Positions 49,606 through 61,996 of a stretch of 64,000 nt of DNA are shown here, in pieces. Under the pieces are notes generated by a model. The model had not been told where the DNA came from, did no database searches, and was given only the letters and a program-made list of their open reading frames with translations. Positions within the stretch are counted from its first letter, which is position 1; every line of letters starts with the position of its first letter. A program made the position numbers and the translations under genes. The DNA comes from Adiantum capillus-veneris (Eukaryota; Streptophyta; Polypodiopsida; Polypodiales; Pteridaceae): positions 596,997-660,996 of the forward strand of contig CM043964.1 in the NCBI GenBank assembly GCA_014529385.2, in the 5' to 3' direction.

Positions 49606-52600
49606 TTAGTGGAGGCTTTCTCTCATCTTTAGAAGGGACTCATATCGCGCATGCTGGGCGAGTAACGTCGGGCCGAATATATCTGTGTTGATGGTGAAGA
49701 AGCCAGTGTAGAAGGCTTATTCAAAGGCCTGGAGGTGATAAGAAGGCAAAAACATAATTATCTGATATAGTGCATGTATAACCTCCTGAGAAGGATGAGC
49801 AGACAGATCGTAGGCACATCTATATGTATCTTGAAAGAAAAAGATACTTTTTGTCGCTTGTCCAGGTTTAAAGGTTTCGAAGACCACCAGAAGGGTTTTA
49901 CATATTTTTCTTAGCATGATGCAAGATAGGTCAGGTGAGCCAGTGAACAATTTGATGGCGCCCGTTAGGGTTTTCACCATGTATTGCTCACTCATTCTCT
50001 CGCTTGCCTTCAAGCCTGGCAGCTTCGGGTAATTGAGCCAAGTGGGTTGGCTTCTCTGCAACAGCTCTTGGGACTTCCATGTCCTCATCCTTGGTAGATG
50101 GCAAAAATTGAGGTTGTCTCTGATTCTTTTGGGTGCCTCTACCAGATGAATTAGATATTGCGGATATTTTGTGAGCCATGCCTTTCTCCACCTAGGTTGA
50201 GAATCCACTATCAGCTGGACTCCTTCAGGTTTGGAGATATCTGCTCTGTACAATGGCACTGTTGGCTCCTCTTTTATCCGTTTGTTGATTGTAGCAGCTT
50301 CATACTTTAGCAGAGGATATGGGAGAGAAGGCTGTAGCCATTCACGCCGAAGGTTACTGGCATCTATCTTCTGAATGGTCATCGATTTAAACACTCTCTA
50401 CTACCACTCCAATGCTTCTTTGGCTGTGTCTTTCACTGCCGCTTCTATGGCCTTATGCAACTTTTCTTCTACTTCTTGTGTCAGATCGTGGGGTTCTTGT
50501 GAGGGTTCCACAAGGATTTCCTCTTGCAAATTGGTGTCCATTGGATCTGACACATTTTCTATGTCGATTCTTTCCATTGTTGCTAGCCCGGTGCTAAACT
50601 GTTGCTCTTCAGTTTTTTGTTAGCCTTTCAGCTCATCTATTTGCTTCTAAAATGTCTTCTTTGCCTCTTCTGCTTGATCTCCCATGTTTACTAGGAGGTC
50701 GTTCAGATCTGCATTGATTTTTTCCGCCTCCTCAAGCTTCCTCTTGATGGCTTCGTTTTCTGTTTTCCATTTCTGAAATTCCTCATCCATCTTTCTTTTG
50801 ACAGCTTCTAGTTCATTTTTCATAGCCTGGTTCTCTTCTTCCAAGCGGTTTTGCATTACAAGAGATCCCTCGGCCACCATTAGTCTTTGCCTCTTCTCCT
50901 GTGTTAACTCCTTTTGGAGTTCCTTCATTTGTTCTTCATACAAATCAGTCTCTGAAGTTGTGCCAGTCGAGCTAGCAGCTCTGACTCTGGACGGAGATGT
51001 CCTTAGCCTTTGGATGGTCTGATCTTTTACTTTAATCTAATCTTTTAGCTCTATTACCTCATCCTGGCTTGCCTCATGTTCTATCTCGGTCTTTTCCTTG
51101 GCATTCCTCAAGGTTTCCACCTCTTTGGACTCTTCAACAAGTTGTAGAGTCAGGTTGTCTCTCTCTTTTTCTGCATCTGTCAGTGACTTGCTGATTTTCT
51201 TGTATTCCTCTGAAGCTTGTGTTTGGCTGCCTGATTCTGTCATTCCATTTCTTGGAATCTTTGTAATACCGTGTCCAGACTGGCTTGCAGCTTTGTTTGT
51301 TTCTCTATATTCTCTTGGCCCTGTTTCTGCAGTAAGTCCACTTCAGCCTCGATATACTTCATTTGTTTTGAGAGTATCAATCCCACTCTCGGTGGCCATT
51401 GATCTTGCTCTGAGCCCGGTTAGCTTTTGCATTACCACATCCCAATCATTAGTTGGTGGATGTAGGTCCACTATATCGGTGGCCATCTCTTTCAATTCCA
51501 CTAACCCAAGGCTCTGCATAAGTTCCTTGGGCCTTGTGCTTGCCAACTCAAAGGCTACAGTAGCTACCTCTTCTCGAGAGTACCCCGCAGCTAGTAGATC
51601 GAGAAATATTCTGAAATTTTTTTCCTCTGGATCGGGCTTCTCCTCTTTTGGCTCAGCTTCTGCCTTCAGCTCTTCCTCTTTGGTCTTCTCTTGCTTGGAA
51701 TCTTCTTGTTCATCAGGTCTGTCCAACTCCTCTTTTTGTTGGGTTTTTGGAGTACTAAGGGGAGGTGGTGATGGTGGTGGGCTGGATTCCGGGCTTGACG
51801 GTGGAGTTGGTGGCTTCTTCTTGAAATCCCGGTCCGCCTTGGTCTTTCTCTCTGTTTCTTGGCCTTCCTGCTCTTCTAGCAGTTGCCGTCTCACTTCATC
51901 CACTTATTCTTCTGTAAATGGGATATTCGGGATATTCTCTGCTGTAGCATCTATGATCTCGAAGTTTTTGATATAGTCTTCGAACCAATCCCCGTGAACC
52001 CTTTGAGATGATCCCGACATGGCTTTAAGGGATTGCTTCCGCAACTCGCTTAAATCTCCTTTGAGTGATCTCTTGGCTCTAACGCTTTCCATTAGTCTTT
52101 GTAGCCGCACCGCTTTTTGTGAACTGGTTTCTTTGATTGGCACTTGTAGACTTTCTTTCTTTCCTTTCTTCGACTCTCGCGGCTCTTCTAGCACGGTCTC
52201 TGACCGGCGCTTCAACCGTGTGGCTACCCTGGGTGCCTTGGGCGATTCTTCTTCTTTATCTTCCTTTAGCTTTAGCCAATCATTTTGTGAGGGAGGTTTA
52301 GGCCAGTTTCCCTTGGCATGCAATGCTCCATAGACAGATTTTGTTATCAGCTCACCAGGTACAATATAGGTGGGATTTCTGCTCCCCATCTTCACCAGGT
52401 TGTTGTGGATATAAGCGGCATAATTTATCTCTTTTGGTTTGCCCTTTTGCATTGCCTAGGTGAAGGTGGTAGCAATGACTCCAGGTGGCATCCTGTACTT
52501 CAATGGCCGCTTTGTACACATGTGGAAGTATTGGTTGTAGAGTTGGCTCATGATAGCCACTTTTGGGTTTGCAATATCTTCAAATGTGTAGTTGTTCTTC

Positions 52601-53139
52601 TTTTCCGAGTGGACCTTGACTTCATCTCGCCTCTTTGTCACACTATCTCCTTTGTTTGAGATGTCAAGTGCGGCTTCCACCACCCTCTCTGTGATTACAA
52701 TCATGGCATCTGGCTTGCCTTGCAGATCGGTGACTCGGGCCACTCCATCATCTTTGATTGTGGTTACAAATTCCCACACTCTTTTGATGTTGATTCCCGT
52801 TGGCAAAACTTCAAAATAGTTGTGTAGATCCAGCTTCTCAAGGTAATCCCCTATCTTGCTCTTGACAAATTCATTGAGCTCCCGAGGTATCATGGGTAGC
52901 TCTAGTGCATTTCCTTCAGAATCTTTGAATACTCCTTGGTAGATTCTTAAATCATTGGACTCGAGCAGATCATCTTGAATCCATGTGCTGGTGGGCTTCA
53001 GGGTTCCTTCTAGGATCACAAATGGCTCCACTTCTTCCAAGTAGTCTTTTATAGTCATCCTCTTCTTCTTTGCAGGTGATTTTGTGGCTGCCATGGATCC
53101 TGTTGCACTCAGTAGTCCAAAGTTAGCAATTTTTTCCAT
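49606..53139 (-). pseudogene. Long unclassified retroelement protein (~1,177 codons, decayed)
   Basis: From the ATG at 53137-53139 one frame can be followed for 3.5 kb, broken by stops (for example TAG 52456-52458, TAA 51904-51906, TAA 49717-49719) and a short frameshifted part near 51245-51380. Residues 1-230: folded-looking domain ending RPLKYRMPPGVIATTFT. Residues ~230-410: basic; GKPKEINYAAYIHNNLVKMG recalls the plant transposon-protein/gag-like domain found in large plant elements. Residues ~415-500: Pro-rich then Glu/Lys-rich. ~590-850: long coiled coil. C-terminal ~300: unrecognised, Trp/Arg-rich start. No protease, RT or integrase motif. Position next to a polypurine tract and LTR suggests the gag-like product of a non-autonomous LTR element. 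Confidence 0.65.
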
Positions 53140-54128
53140 ATTAGCTGATAAACTGAGTTCTAACTACCCAAATGACTTGAAAATTGAAAATAAAACTTAA
53201 AAGGAACTAGGGAAACTCTGCATTTGCCCACAGTAGCTTTCTAGCCAAAAAATTATCATGTAGACATCCTACGCGTAGGATGTCTACCTTGTTTGTTTTT
53301 GGTGAAACTTGGTAGGATGGTGGCCCTTTACTTGTGCAACATGGCTATGTGATTGGAATTGGGTTTGGGCATCAAAAAGTGCAATTCTGGGAAGATTCAG
53401 GCTTTTGGCTCACAAATTGGGTAGGATGTCCTCAACAGGTGGCAAATGATATTCAAATGTGTTGAAAGTTGATATACAGGCTTCTTACACCATGTTAATG
53501 GTTCCCATGAAGTCAGTTCTTGCACAGAAGAGCAAAATCACAGTGGAGACATCCTACGCGTAGGATGTCTATTTTGTCAAAATGACTTGAAGTTAGCCCT
53601 TAGCAGGTGGAACATGGCCTTGCTCATAGATTTTGATTTGGATAAGCATTGGTGTTGTTAAGAGCATGTGTAGTGTTTTTAGGCTCAAAAAGTGCATCTT
53701 GGAGGTTTTGGGAGCCAAAGGTGATGGGAATGGCTTGAAATTTGATACATGAGCTTAGGAAGGTGTTATAAAGAGATCTAGAACTCAAAAATACCATCTG
53801 GAGGTCAAATTGTTCATTTAGACATCCTACGCATAGGATGTCTATTTCATCAATTTTCACATCTGACCCCTCAGTTAGCTTGGCAATGTGCTCATGAGTG
53901 TATTGTGCAAGTTTCATGTGATTTGGACTAGTTTTGGTAGGTCTATGACCCATTATTGCCTCTATGCTATGACTTTGCATTTTTTGATGCACATGAGGTC
54001 AACTTTTGTCCAAATGTGATGAAACTTGGTGGCTAGCATGTAGAGGCTATTCAAAAACTGTGTGTGATATGAGATGTTGATTTTGGTTCCCAGATATGGC
54101 CTTGAGACATCCTACGCGTAGGATGTCT
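53140..54128. repeat. Four ~280-bp units each with a 24-28-bp palindrome
   Basis: Half-site AGACATCCTACG is followed by its exact reverse complement at 53262-53285, 53547-53570 and 54105-54128; at 53820-53843 one central base differs. The first extends to a perfect 28-bp palindrome (53260-53287). Spacings are 285, 273 and 285 bp. Spacers share only scattered words (GTGAAACTTGGT, CAAAAAGTGCA, GCAACATGG), so the palindrome is far better conserved than the rest. Lone half-sites lie at 53421-53430 and 48977-48988. Confidence 0.92.
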
Positions 54129-55835
54129 CTAGATGAAATTTATGTGAGAAGTGCTACTGGTGCTTGCCCTGAGCCCCCGTGAGTCCCTTTTAAGCCCTAT
54201 TTCAACAAAAAAGTCAAATAGATAGATAAAAACTCCCTGTGTGGCTTCCAGAGCCTCTGAGCCATTTTCTGACTCTTGGAGTGCTTCTTCGCGATGAAAT
54301 TTCTTGATGTTAGTCTCGATAGCTTCACTATCCCTTGGGGATCCTTGCCATATGGTTTTTGTTGACTTTGGCTTCACCGAAGCTCCGTTTGGCAATTTGT
54401 CACTTTGGAAGCGCCTGTGGTTGCGTTTACATGTCGTCGATGACTTGTGGTGGTCTACCACCATAGGACTTGGTTGTTGATGGTCTAGGAAAGCCGCTCG
54501 TGAAGTTTGGTGGCAAACGGACATGTGGTTTGGCCGTGAGGGCTAGTTGACGCTTTGTGTTTCTGATGCCGTTTCTGAAGCTTAGTGCCGCACCGGGTCA
54601 CTTTATGGCCTTGTGGGCTATATAGACTTTTCGAGCATGTCCAGATGCTCCTACCCATGAGTTTTGGTAGCATTTGGGCGTCTTTCCACCGATTTACCAT
54701 TTGGTGGACTCTTCCAGGGCTCTAGAAGTTAGAGTTTTTTTCGATGGTTTTCTACTGCCTTTGTGCATTCAAAAGTGGTCTCCTATGCGAGGATAAGCCG
54801 CCGTTGAGGCCTTATTGATTTTGGGTTAGCCGTTAGGTGGCCACTTCTACTTGTAGGTCTCTACTGCTCGCTTCCCGTGTGAACCCTACTCTAGTTTTCG
54901 CGACAAAACATCAAACATATGCGAAGAGCTCAAGGTGGTGAGCCTATCTTCATGTCTGGAGCCTGTCGGGTGGTCGTGCACATCGTAGAAGCCGCTGGAA
55001 GTCCGGTCTCTCTAGGTGGCAAGAGCTCTCTCTCAAGAAGGCAATAGTAGAAATGAGCTTTAAATGAAGTGAAAAAATCTTATAATGGGGGTCCCCGACC
55101 CACTTTCCATTAAATTTGACATGTGCTCCCAACTTCTTGCGAGATGAGGTTTAGGCTCCAAAAATTCCTGATTTGGACTTCATTTGCCCAGTAATTTGAC
55201 GTTTCGGTCAAAATCTGGCCAAAACACACTTTCCGCTCTATTCACATAATTGCACCCCCATTGTACCATAGGTTGTCCTATAGTCACTGATTATCCCCAT
55301 ATTTTTTTATTTTCATTACGACCGTATTTCACCTGATTTTTGTATTTTTGAAGTTTTTTTGCCGATAATTAGTAAAATTAAAAAGAAAATAGCAAATTAA
55401 ATCCACAAAATCTCCAAAAATCATAATAACTCAAAAACATCACCGCAAAACACTATATACACTCACATGCAATTTTTATGGCCGGATTTCTTCGTTTTAC
55501 CAAGATTTTGCCCGAAAATGGCTATTTTTACCTATATACACACACACACACACACCTAGGGGCTTGATTTGGCGTTTGGCCCCATATACTTGTAGATTCA
55601 TGCTTTATAAGGGTATATATATACTTGGGTTAGTCCAAAAAATTTCGCAATCAAACGACAACCCTCTAAAATAGTCGAAAAACATGCCATTTTTTGCTCT
55701 TTTTACCTTTGGGTCCGCATTTATGCCTCCCTCCCTCCTAGCCGGAGTCCTCCCGAACGACAAGGTATCGCCTTGCTCTATGTGCCGTGCATGGGTTTAA
55801 AAAATTGTGCTAATGCTCGGTCGTGTAGTGTGGCC
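54129..55835. other. Noncoding stretch upstream of the palindrome array
   Basis: No gene recognised. Minus-strand open frames at 54129-54524 and 54485-54700 resemble nothing known. Contains a CA tract near 55540. It could hold the missing leader, PBS and 5' LTR of the 48.6-54.1 kb element, but I found no PBS or LTR terminus. Confidence 0.4.
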
Positions 55836-57194
55836 CTATATGATGTATACTTGGCCAATGCATGGAAAAATCAATGTTGTGCAAGAGGAGGGTATAAGCA
55901 AGATGCTTATTGGCATTCGCAGTCGAGGTTTCCTGTTTGTTGTTGATTTGGTTGGCGCATTTTCTTTGCAAGTAAAAGTTGTAATTCTACCGCTCTCTGT
56001 TTTATCGTCTTTCTTGCAAAAGTCGCTTGGTTTGCCACTACTGTCGAAATGGCATTGGTTCTCTCCTTGGAGAGATTTGTCGTGGCCATAGTCTTTTTCT
56101 CTTTGGCTTTCCATTTGTAGCTTTGTTTTGAACGTTTTTGTAGGTTTATTGCTACCTCCGCGGTTGACATTGTTGTGCTGCTGATTGGCACCCACATTGA
56201 TTGGTTTGCCGGTTTCATATGTAGTGTGTGTCTGCATGCCGATGTTGCTTGTACTGAAGGGAGTTCCTGTTGCTTTGGTTTTGGGATCCAAATGTGAGTC
56301 GCATTTAAGTTGTTACTGAGTATTCTCTTTGGGATCCATATCTTTCTGGTTCCCTTGGTTTTTGGTTGAACTGTGTGCTTCTGTTGACTTCTTCTGTTGT
56401 ATTGTGGTAGGTCTGCCATGTCACTTCTATTGTTCCGCACCCATACTAGTTTTTCGCGTGTTGCTAACCTTGATCTTTGCACTGCGGTCTGTGTTGTTTT
56501 ATGCTTGTAGCGAACATGGGTGGCAGTTCCCTTGTTGGTCGCCATGGGTATCGTGTTGTTCTTTAGTGGAACCCATCCTTTTGGTTCTTTATCCAATGAT
56601 TGCATTGCTGCCATCTGATTCTTTCGGGGTTGTTGAGCAAAGGCTACCACCTGTTGTTCATGTGCATGCTGAATTTTGACTGCATCCGCATGCCAATCTA
56701 TCTGCACATTATACTCTTTTTGCCAAGGTTGTCCCAACAACATGGGTTGTTGTGTGCTTTCATCCTCAACCACATAAAACTTGTGTGGGTAAATATTGAT
56801 GTACTTGTATATGCATAATAATCCAGCCCAATGTTTTTAGCGAATGTGATGTACTACTTTCCAGCACTTGTGGAGTAGGATGTAGTTGACCTTTGGACTT
56901 GAGCTGTTTGTATAATCTGTAAGAGATTAGATTTTCCTGAGCTCTAGAATCAAGCAATGCCGTCGATTCAACTTGATTGCTTCTCACTTTGATTGCAAGT
57001 ATTAGCTCCACTATGTCTTCATCAAAATTAGTTAGTCGAATAGCATTTATTCGCAAAGGTGATCCACATTGTTGTTGTTGTCGGAGAAGCCTTCTTTTTT
57101 CAATGCGTTCTTTTGCTTCTGCTTGGGCCTCTTCGTGTACCCTCTGTTTCTCCTTCATTCGTTGTTTTTCTTGATGTATTTGTTGAAGCATATC
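55836..57194 (-). pseudogene. Extra ORF after integrase with a second retropepsin-like domain
   Basis: Follows integrase in the same frame after a single TAG (57195-57197). Order: Glu/Gln/Arg-rich helix (QRMKEKQRVHEEAQAEAKER), ALLDSRAQENLIS with the D-S-R at the retropepsin active site where D-S-G is usual, then after a frameshift near 56780 MLLGQPWQKEYNVQIDW, the second protease motif at the expected distance. The rest is basic, with repeated W-I/V-P motifs (GWVPLKN, KIWIPKR, HIWIPKP, SMWVPIS). The element's main protease remnant is at its other end (61.4 kb), so this is an additional domain or part of another element joined here. Confidence 0.65.
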
Positions 57195-57197
57195 CTA

Positions 57198-58440
57198 TGT
57201 TCGTGGTAAATGATATTTTTTTAATCGACACCCACTAATCCAATTTGACATTTCTTCTCCTACTAATGTAGCAAGTTTGACAGCTCCACTTTGTGATAAG
57301 TCACTAATCACAAAGGGTCCCATCCCTCGCTTTTTAAGTTTCTAGGCATGTCGCTTCAAGGTATAAACAAGTACATAATCACCTGTTTTGAACTCTTTCA
57401 TGCGCACATGCTTGTCAAAAAACTATTTTTATCTTCTCTTTTTAGCATCGATCGAAGCTACAGCTCTCAATCGAAGCTCATCTAGCTTTTCAAGATCATC
57501 TATTCTTGAAGAGAGCTCATGTCCTGTCCATTCTACACATTTCGTTACTCGTAGAGTCGAAACTAAAAACTCTATGGGTAATATAGCATTTAGACCAAAC
57601 ACCATGTTGTACGGTTTTGTTCCTATTGATGTTTTGTAAGCTACCCTATATGCCCATAGTGTTGAGTGTAACTGCTGATCCCAGTCTGTCCTTGACTCTG
57701 ATACAATTTTAGTCAGAACAGTGCATAGTGTTTTATTTGAGGCCTCAGCTTGTCCATTTGCTTGTGGATGATATGGAGCAGATTTTCTATGTATGACCAT
57801 GAATTCCTCTAGCAGATATTCAATGACTTCATTAAGAAAATGTGTTCCTCGATCACTGACAATTTCTATTGGTAATCCGTATCATACAAAGACATTCTCA
57901 TACAAAAATTGTGCAGTAGTGCGTGCGTGTGCTTTTTGTTTTTCCTTGGCTTCCGCCCATTTTGTGAGATAGTCCATAGCCACAATGATATATTGGGTAT
58001 GGGTGCGATATGCAGGGGGTGAAATAGGCCCCACAAAATCAATGCCCCATTTTGCAAATGCCCTTGCTCCCATCATTGGCCGTAGTGGAATCTCATCTCT
58101 CTTTATCGGCACCTTGGTACGCTGATATGCGTCACAACGCTTTACAAACTCCTCAGCATCCATATGCAATGTAGGCCACCATATTCCTGCGGTTAAGACA
58201 AATTTTTCCGTCTTATCGCCTAAAAAATGGCCTCCACTTATTCCTCCATGCGCGTGTTCTAGAATCAGCAGGTATTCACTTTCACTTGCACAGATTCTAA
58301 GTTGATTTTCCTTTCCTCGCTTATAGAGTTGATTCCCAATTAAATTAAAGTCGCGAGCCTCCAGCTCTATAGCCCTTTCCCGTGCTTTTGGTATGTTTTC
58401 AGAAAATGTTCTTGTTGTTAAGAAATCAATGATATATTGA
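57198..58440 (-). pseudogene. Ty3/gypsy integrase
   Basis: HHCC zinc region: HAHGGISGGHF, then KRCDAYQRTK where Tyr replaces the last Cys. Core: first Asp in WGIDFVGP, second in IVSDRGTHF, Glu in NGQAEASNK. C-terminal GDYVLVYTLKR and GMGPFVISDL barrel. Stops near 57882, 57423 and 57350. No chromodomain. Confidence 0.9.
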
Positions 58441-58840
58441 CTCCATGCAGGTGCAATGTTTACCTAAAACAATGTCGAGTGATGCACTAGTCGTTTGACA
58501 CTACATATAGTCGTTTGACACTACATATAGTACAATTGTTAGCATAAGCATGTGTGTCAGCATACATAGTTGGCCAAAAAAACCCTAATTGTTTCAGTCA
58601 TTGGTGTGTTTTCATTGTCGAACAATGAAATGCACAATCCTGGACATGTGCTTCTTCAAGATAACACTCGAATTCCTCAAGATTTATACATAATCGTAGA
58701 ATGTGGTCCGAGCCTAGATGATACAGTCGTCCTGCAATCAACTAGAATTTTTTTGTTTGTCAAATTGTTTGTTGTTTGGATCTGTCTTCCTTGTTATCAA
58801 ATCTACCACCAAAGGAAAGAATGCTAACAATTTCCTGAGA
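58441..58840. other. Degenerate linker with a 21-bp direct repeat
   Basis: Between RNase H and integrase on the minus strand; contains GTCGTTTGACACTACATATA twice in tandem (58489-58530). The expected coding linker is not readable. Confidence 0.5.
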
Positions 58841-60436
58841 CTATTTGGGTATCATTTCAATATTGAAAAGATAAGCGTCAGGTATGTCATCATCTACTCC
58901 TTCAGGAGCTTCCCCATTGTTCAGCCTTGAAAGATGATCCGCCCGTAGATTATTTTTTCCCTTTTTGACCACCACTGTGAAGTCAAATTCTAGCAATATA
59001 ATAAACCAGCTTACAATTCTCCCAGTATTGCATGGTTTATTTACCAGATACAAAAGAGCTTGATGATCTATGAAGAACACAAATTTGTTTGCGAGCAAAT
59101 AATGCCGAAATTTCTTTACAGCATAAATCATTCCTAACCCCTCTCTTTCAGTGGTTGTGTAGTTCTTTTCTGCACTATTTAACTGTTGGTTCGCATAACA
59201 AACTGGGAAATCCATTGTTCCGTCTCCAGGTTGAGACAGAATACTTCCAATTGCATATGCAGATGCGTCAATGTGAACATGGAATATCTTTTCCCAATCT
59301 GGTGCTTTAAGTACAAGTGGTGATACAAGGTTTTCCTTAAGCTCTTGGAATGAAGTTTCACACTCCTCAGTCCAATCAAAACTGATTAAGAAGCGATACA
59401 GAGGTTGTGCAATGATTGCATATATATATATATATATATATATGAATCTTCGATAATATCCCCAGTGTCCCATGAAGAATTGTACTTGTTTGGCATTAGT
59501 AGGCCTGGGCAAGTCTACTATGACTCTGATTTTGTCTAGGTCAGTGGTTATGCCATTCCTTGAGACAATATGTCCTAAGATGCGGCCTTGCCTAACCATA
59601 AAAATGCACTTTTCCGGGTTAAGACAAATTCGATATGTTCTGCATTTCTCAAATACCTTTTGTAAATGGTCAATATGTTCTTCTCGTAAAAGAGAGTGGA
59701 CATAGAGATCATTCATATATATTTCTAAGAATATTCTCAGGTATTCTTTGAACGCATGAGTCATTAACCTTTGGAAGGTAGTTGGGGCATTGGTTAAGCC
59801 AAAAGGCATAACTCTATATGCATATATTCCGCATTCTGTGGAAAACGTTGTTTTGTGTTGATCCTCTATTGCAATTGCTAGTTGGTTATACCCTGAAAAT
59901 CCATCTAGAAAGAAATAAGCCCGTTTCCCAGCCACCCTCTCAAGTACATGCTCTGTGATAGGCAAAGGATAATTATCCCTTATGGTGGCTGCATTTACTT
60001 TTTTGAGGTTCACACACACTCACAGCTTTCCATTCTTTTTGGGGATAACCACAATGGGTGACACCCAATCTGTATGTTCGATTTCATAGATGAATTCAAC
60101 ATCCATTAACTTGTCAATCTCCTCTTTGATTTGTTTAGCAAATGTGTCATTATATGTGTAAGGACGCTATTTGCTAGGGTGGGCATCTGATTTCAACGGT
60201 ATTATATGTTCGCATATCAATGGATCAACTCCTTTGAGGTCTTTCTAGGACCATGCAAACACATCTTTATACTTCTTGAGAAGTTGTGTTAGCTGTTCTT
60301 CTTCTTCACGCTCTAAATCAGTTGCGATATAGACCGGCTGAGGCTGTTCACCTGGTGCAGCGAGATCTACCCTTTTTGCATTTTCCGACCCATTGTAAGA
60401 TTCCTGGTTTATTCTTTCCATGATTGGTGGTGCCAT
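58841..60436 (-). pseudogene. Ty3/gypsy reverse transcriptase and RNase H
   Basis: RT: VCVNLKKVNAATIRDNYPLP, FLDGFSGYNQ, MPFGLTNAPTTFQRLM, then IYMNDLYVHS, where YMND stands for the catalytic YMDD and would abolish activity, GHIVSRNGI. A (TA)n tract (59420-59443) is translated in frame as an alternating Tyr/Ile run in the connection. RNase H: HVHIDASAYAIGSIL, then TTEREGLGMIYAVKKFRHYL and FFIDHQALLYL, all acids present. 58841-60019 is one open frame of 392 codons. Upstream to 60436 two stops interrupt. Type resembles non-chromovirus plant Ty3 lineages (Athila/Tat-like) by motif style. Confidence 0.9.
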
Positions 60437-61589
60437 TATGATTTTTCTGTCCTGGATGGTGAATTTTCAATAGTGTGATGGTACATTCATGTTTCCTTTT
60501 TTCTGATTCCTCCTTACTATCACTTTCCCCTTCACTAGACCATACCTCTTGTAACGACCGTTTTAGTTCTTGGTATTTCTTTTTACGCTCCATTTTGGTC
60601 CACTCTGGGTCTTTTCTTTTTTCTTGTTTTTATTGTTGTGATTTTTTTTATTTTGTTTCTGTTTTAGCTTTTCGTACTTGTTTTATTTCTTCTTGCATTT
60701 GTTCCCTTCGAACTTTTGAGAATCTCCCTGATATTTTTTTTACACAATCCTCTACTTTGACAAGCATTAGATAGTGAGTTTTATCTTTTATCCTGGGCAT
60801 CAGGTTTTCTCTAAATTTTTTTTCTGCTCATTTTTTCCGATAGCGTTCCTGGCGTCTAGTGTGCTGATTGGAAAAATCATAAAACTTGATATTCGCTGTT
60901 TTCTCCCCACGCTCGCTTGAGCTGTCTGAACACTCGTTATCAGCATCGTTATTTACCTCCAGATGCTCAGAGGAGTTATAAAACTCTTCCTGATCTAGTG
61001 GTTCTACAATCTTATCTCCTATTGGTATAAGGATTACCATGTAATAGGGTAGCACATCATAGCCATCCTTATCGCAAAATTTTGTCGTTGGGCTATCTTT
61101 AATGGTACAGACATCTAATGTTGCTAGTATGTGTTCCCATTCCAAAGGTTCTAAGGCATCTTCAGGAAAAGGTTCCGGAATGTAATCCTTGTCTTCAATA
61201 GCTCTTTCTAAGACGCATTCCTCTCTTTTTAAGCTCCCACAATGTGAAGCTCCGCACATCCATAGCTCTTTTTTTTGCCCTAACCATGCTGGGAGTTTGG
61301 ACCCTGCCAATGTAGCTGAATCAAACTCTTCCACTGGTGTCTGGTTCACATCTTTGTAACTATGGTCTTTTAGGTGTATTTTGGTTGTAGTCTCTCCATG
61401 TCTGAGGTATATGTGGTCATAACCCCAATCTTGGACCATCTTTAACTGTCTTATGAATGGTCTTCCCAAGATGATCTCGTAATTGTTCTTTTTGTTGAAA
61501 TCGACTATTGCACATGTATGCTCATACTCGATTCCACACGAGGTAACAATTACTTTTTCTAAAACCCCTAGATGTAATGTACCCAACAT
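60437..61589 (-). pseudogene. Protease C-terminus and acidic linker of the same Ty3 element
   Basis: YEIILGRPFIRQLKMVQDWG near residue 35 is the second retropepsin motif; the catalytic D-S/T-G would lie upstream of 61589 and is missing. The following ~200 residues are an acidic linker (open to 60828), then Lys-rich sequence with stops to 60437. gag, PBS and LTR are not present to the right, so the element is 5'-truncated. Confidence 0.75.
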
Positions 61590-61859
61590 TTATTCATATA
61601 AGTCATTTCAGTTATTTTGCAAAGTAATTGAGATTCTCAATTTTGTGAGTCATCATGAGTTAATCAGAGCAATCGGATTGAAAATCGGGTTCAGAATCCA
61701 TCTATTTATGATCTTTCTTTATGTGGAACGATAGGTTTATGTGGAAACCTAATCTATGTGTGAAGAAAAAGCTTAGAGATAGTATTTTTAGGAGAGAAAG
61801 AGAGGTAAGTCAAAATTAGGATACTTCTCTCTTATCTCTTTCAAAATAGCATGGGAACT
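61590..61859. other. Short AT-rich spacer between two elements
   Basis: No feature. It separates the truncated minus-strand Ty3 element from the plus-strand LTR. Confidence 0.4.
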
Positions 61860-61996
61860 TGTAAGTATAGAGCTTTTTAAAATCGCGCATAAGATTCGCA
61901 AACGCGCAAAAAAAAAAAAGAGCCGCGACGACGCATGAGCTTTTTCCTTCTCCTATTCTTGAAACCTCTCAGTATTTTTAGCACCCCCCTAGGGCC

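Noticed and set aside
51098-51976. 292-codon plus-strand Ser-rich frame
   Set aside because: Antisense shadow of the coiled-coil and Pro-rich part of the long minus-strand frame; no start context or motif.
53140-54128. CRISPR-like array, because of short repeats with unique spacers
   Set aside because: Only four palindromes with ~260-bp spacers in plant DNA; repeat size, spacing and context do not fit CRISPR.
56329-56679. Hydrophobic plus-strand frame that could look like a membrane protein
   Set aside because: Antisense shadow of the minus-strand W-I/V-P repeat ORF.
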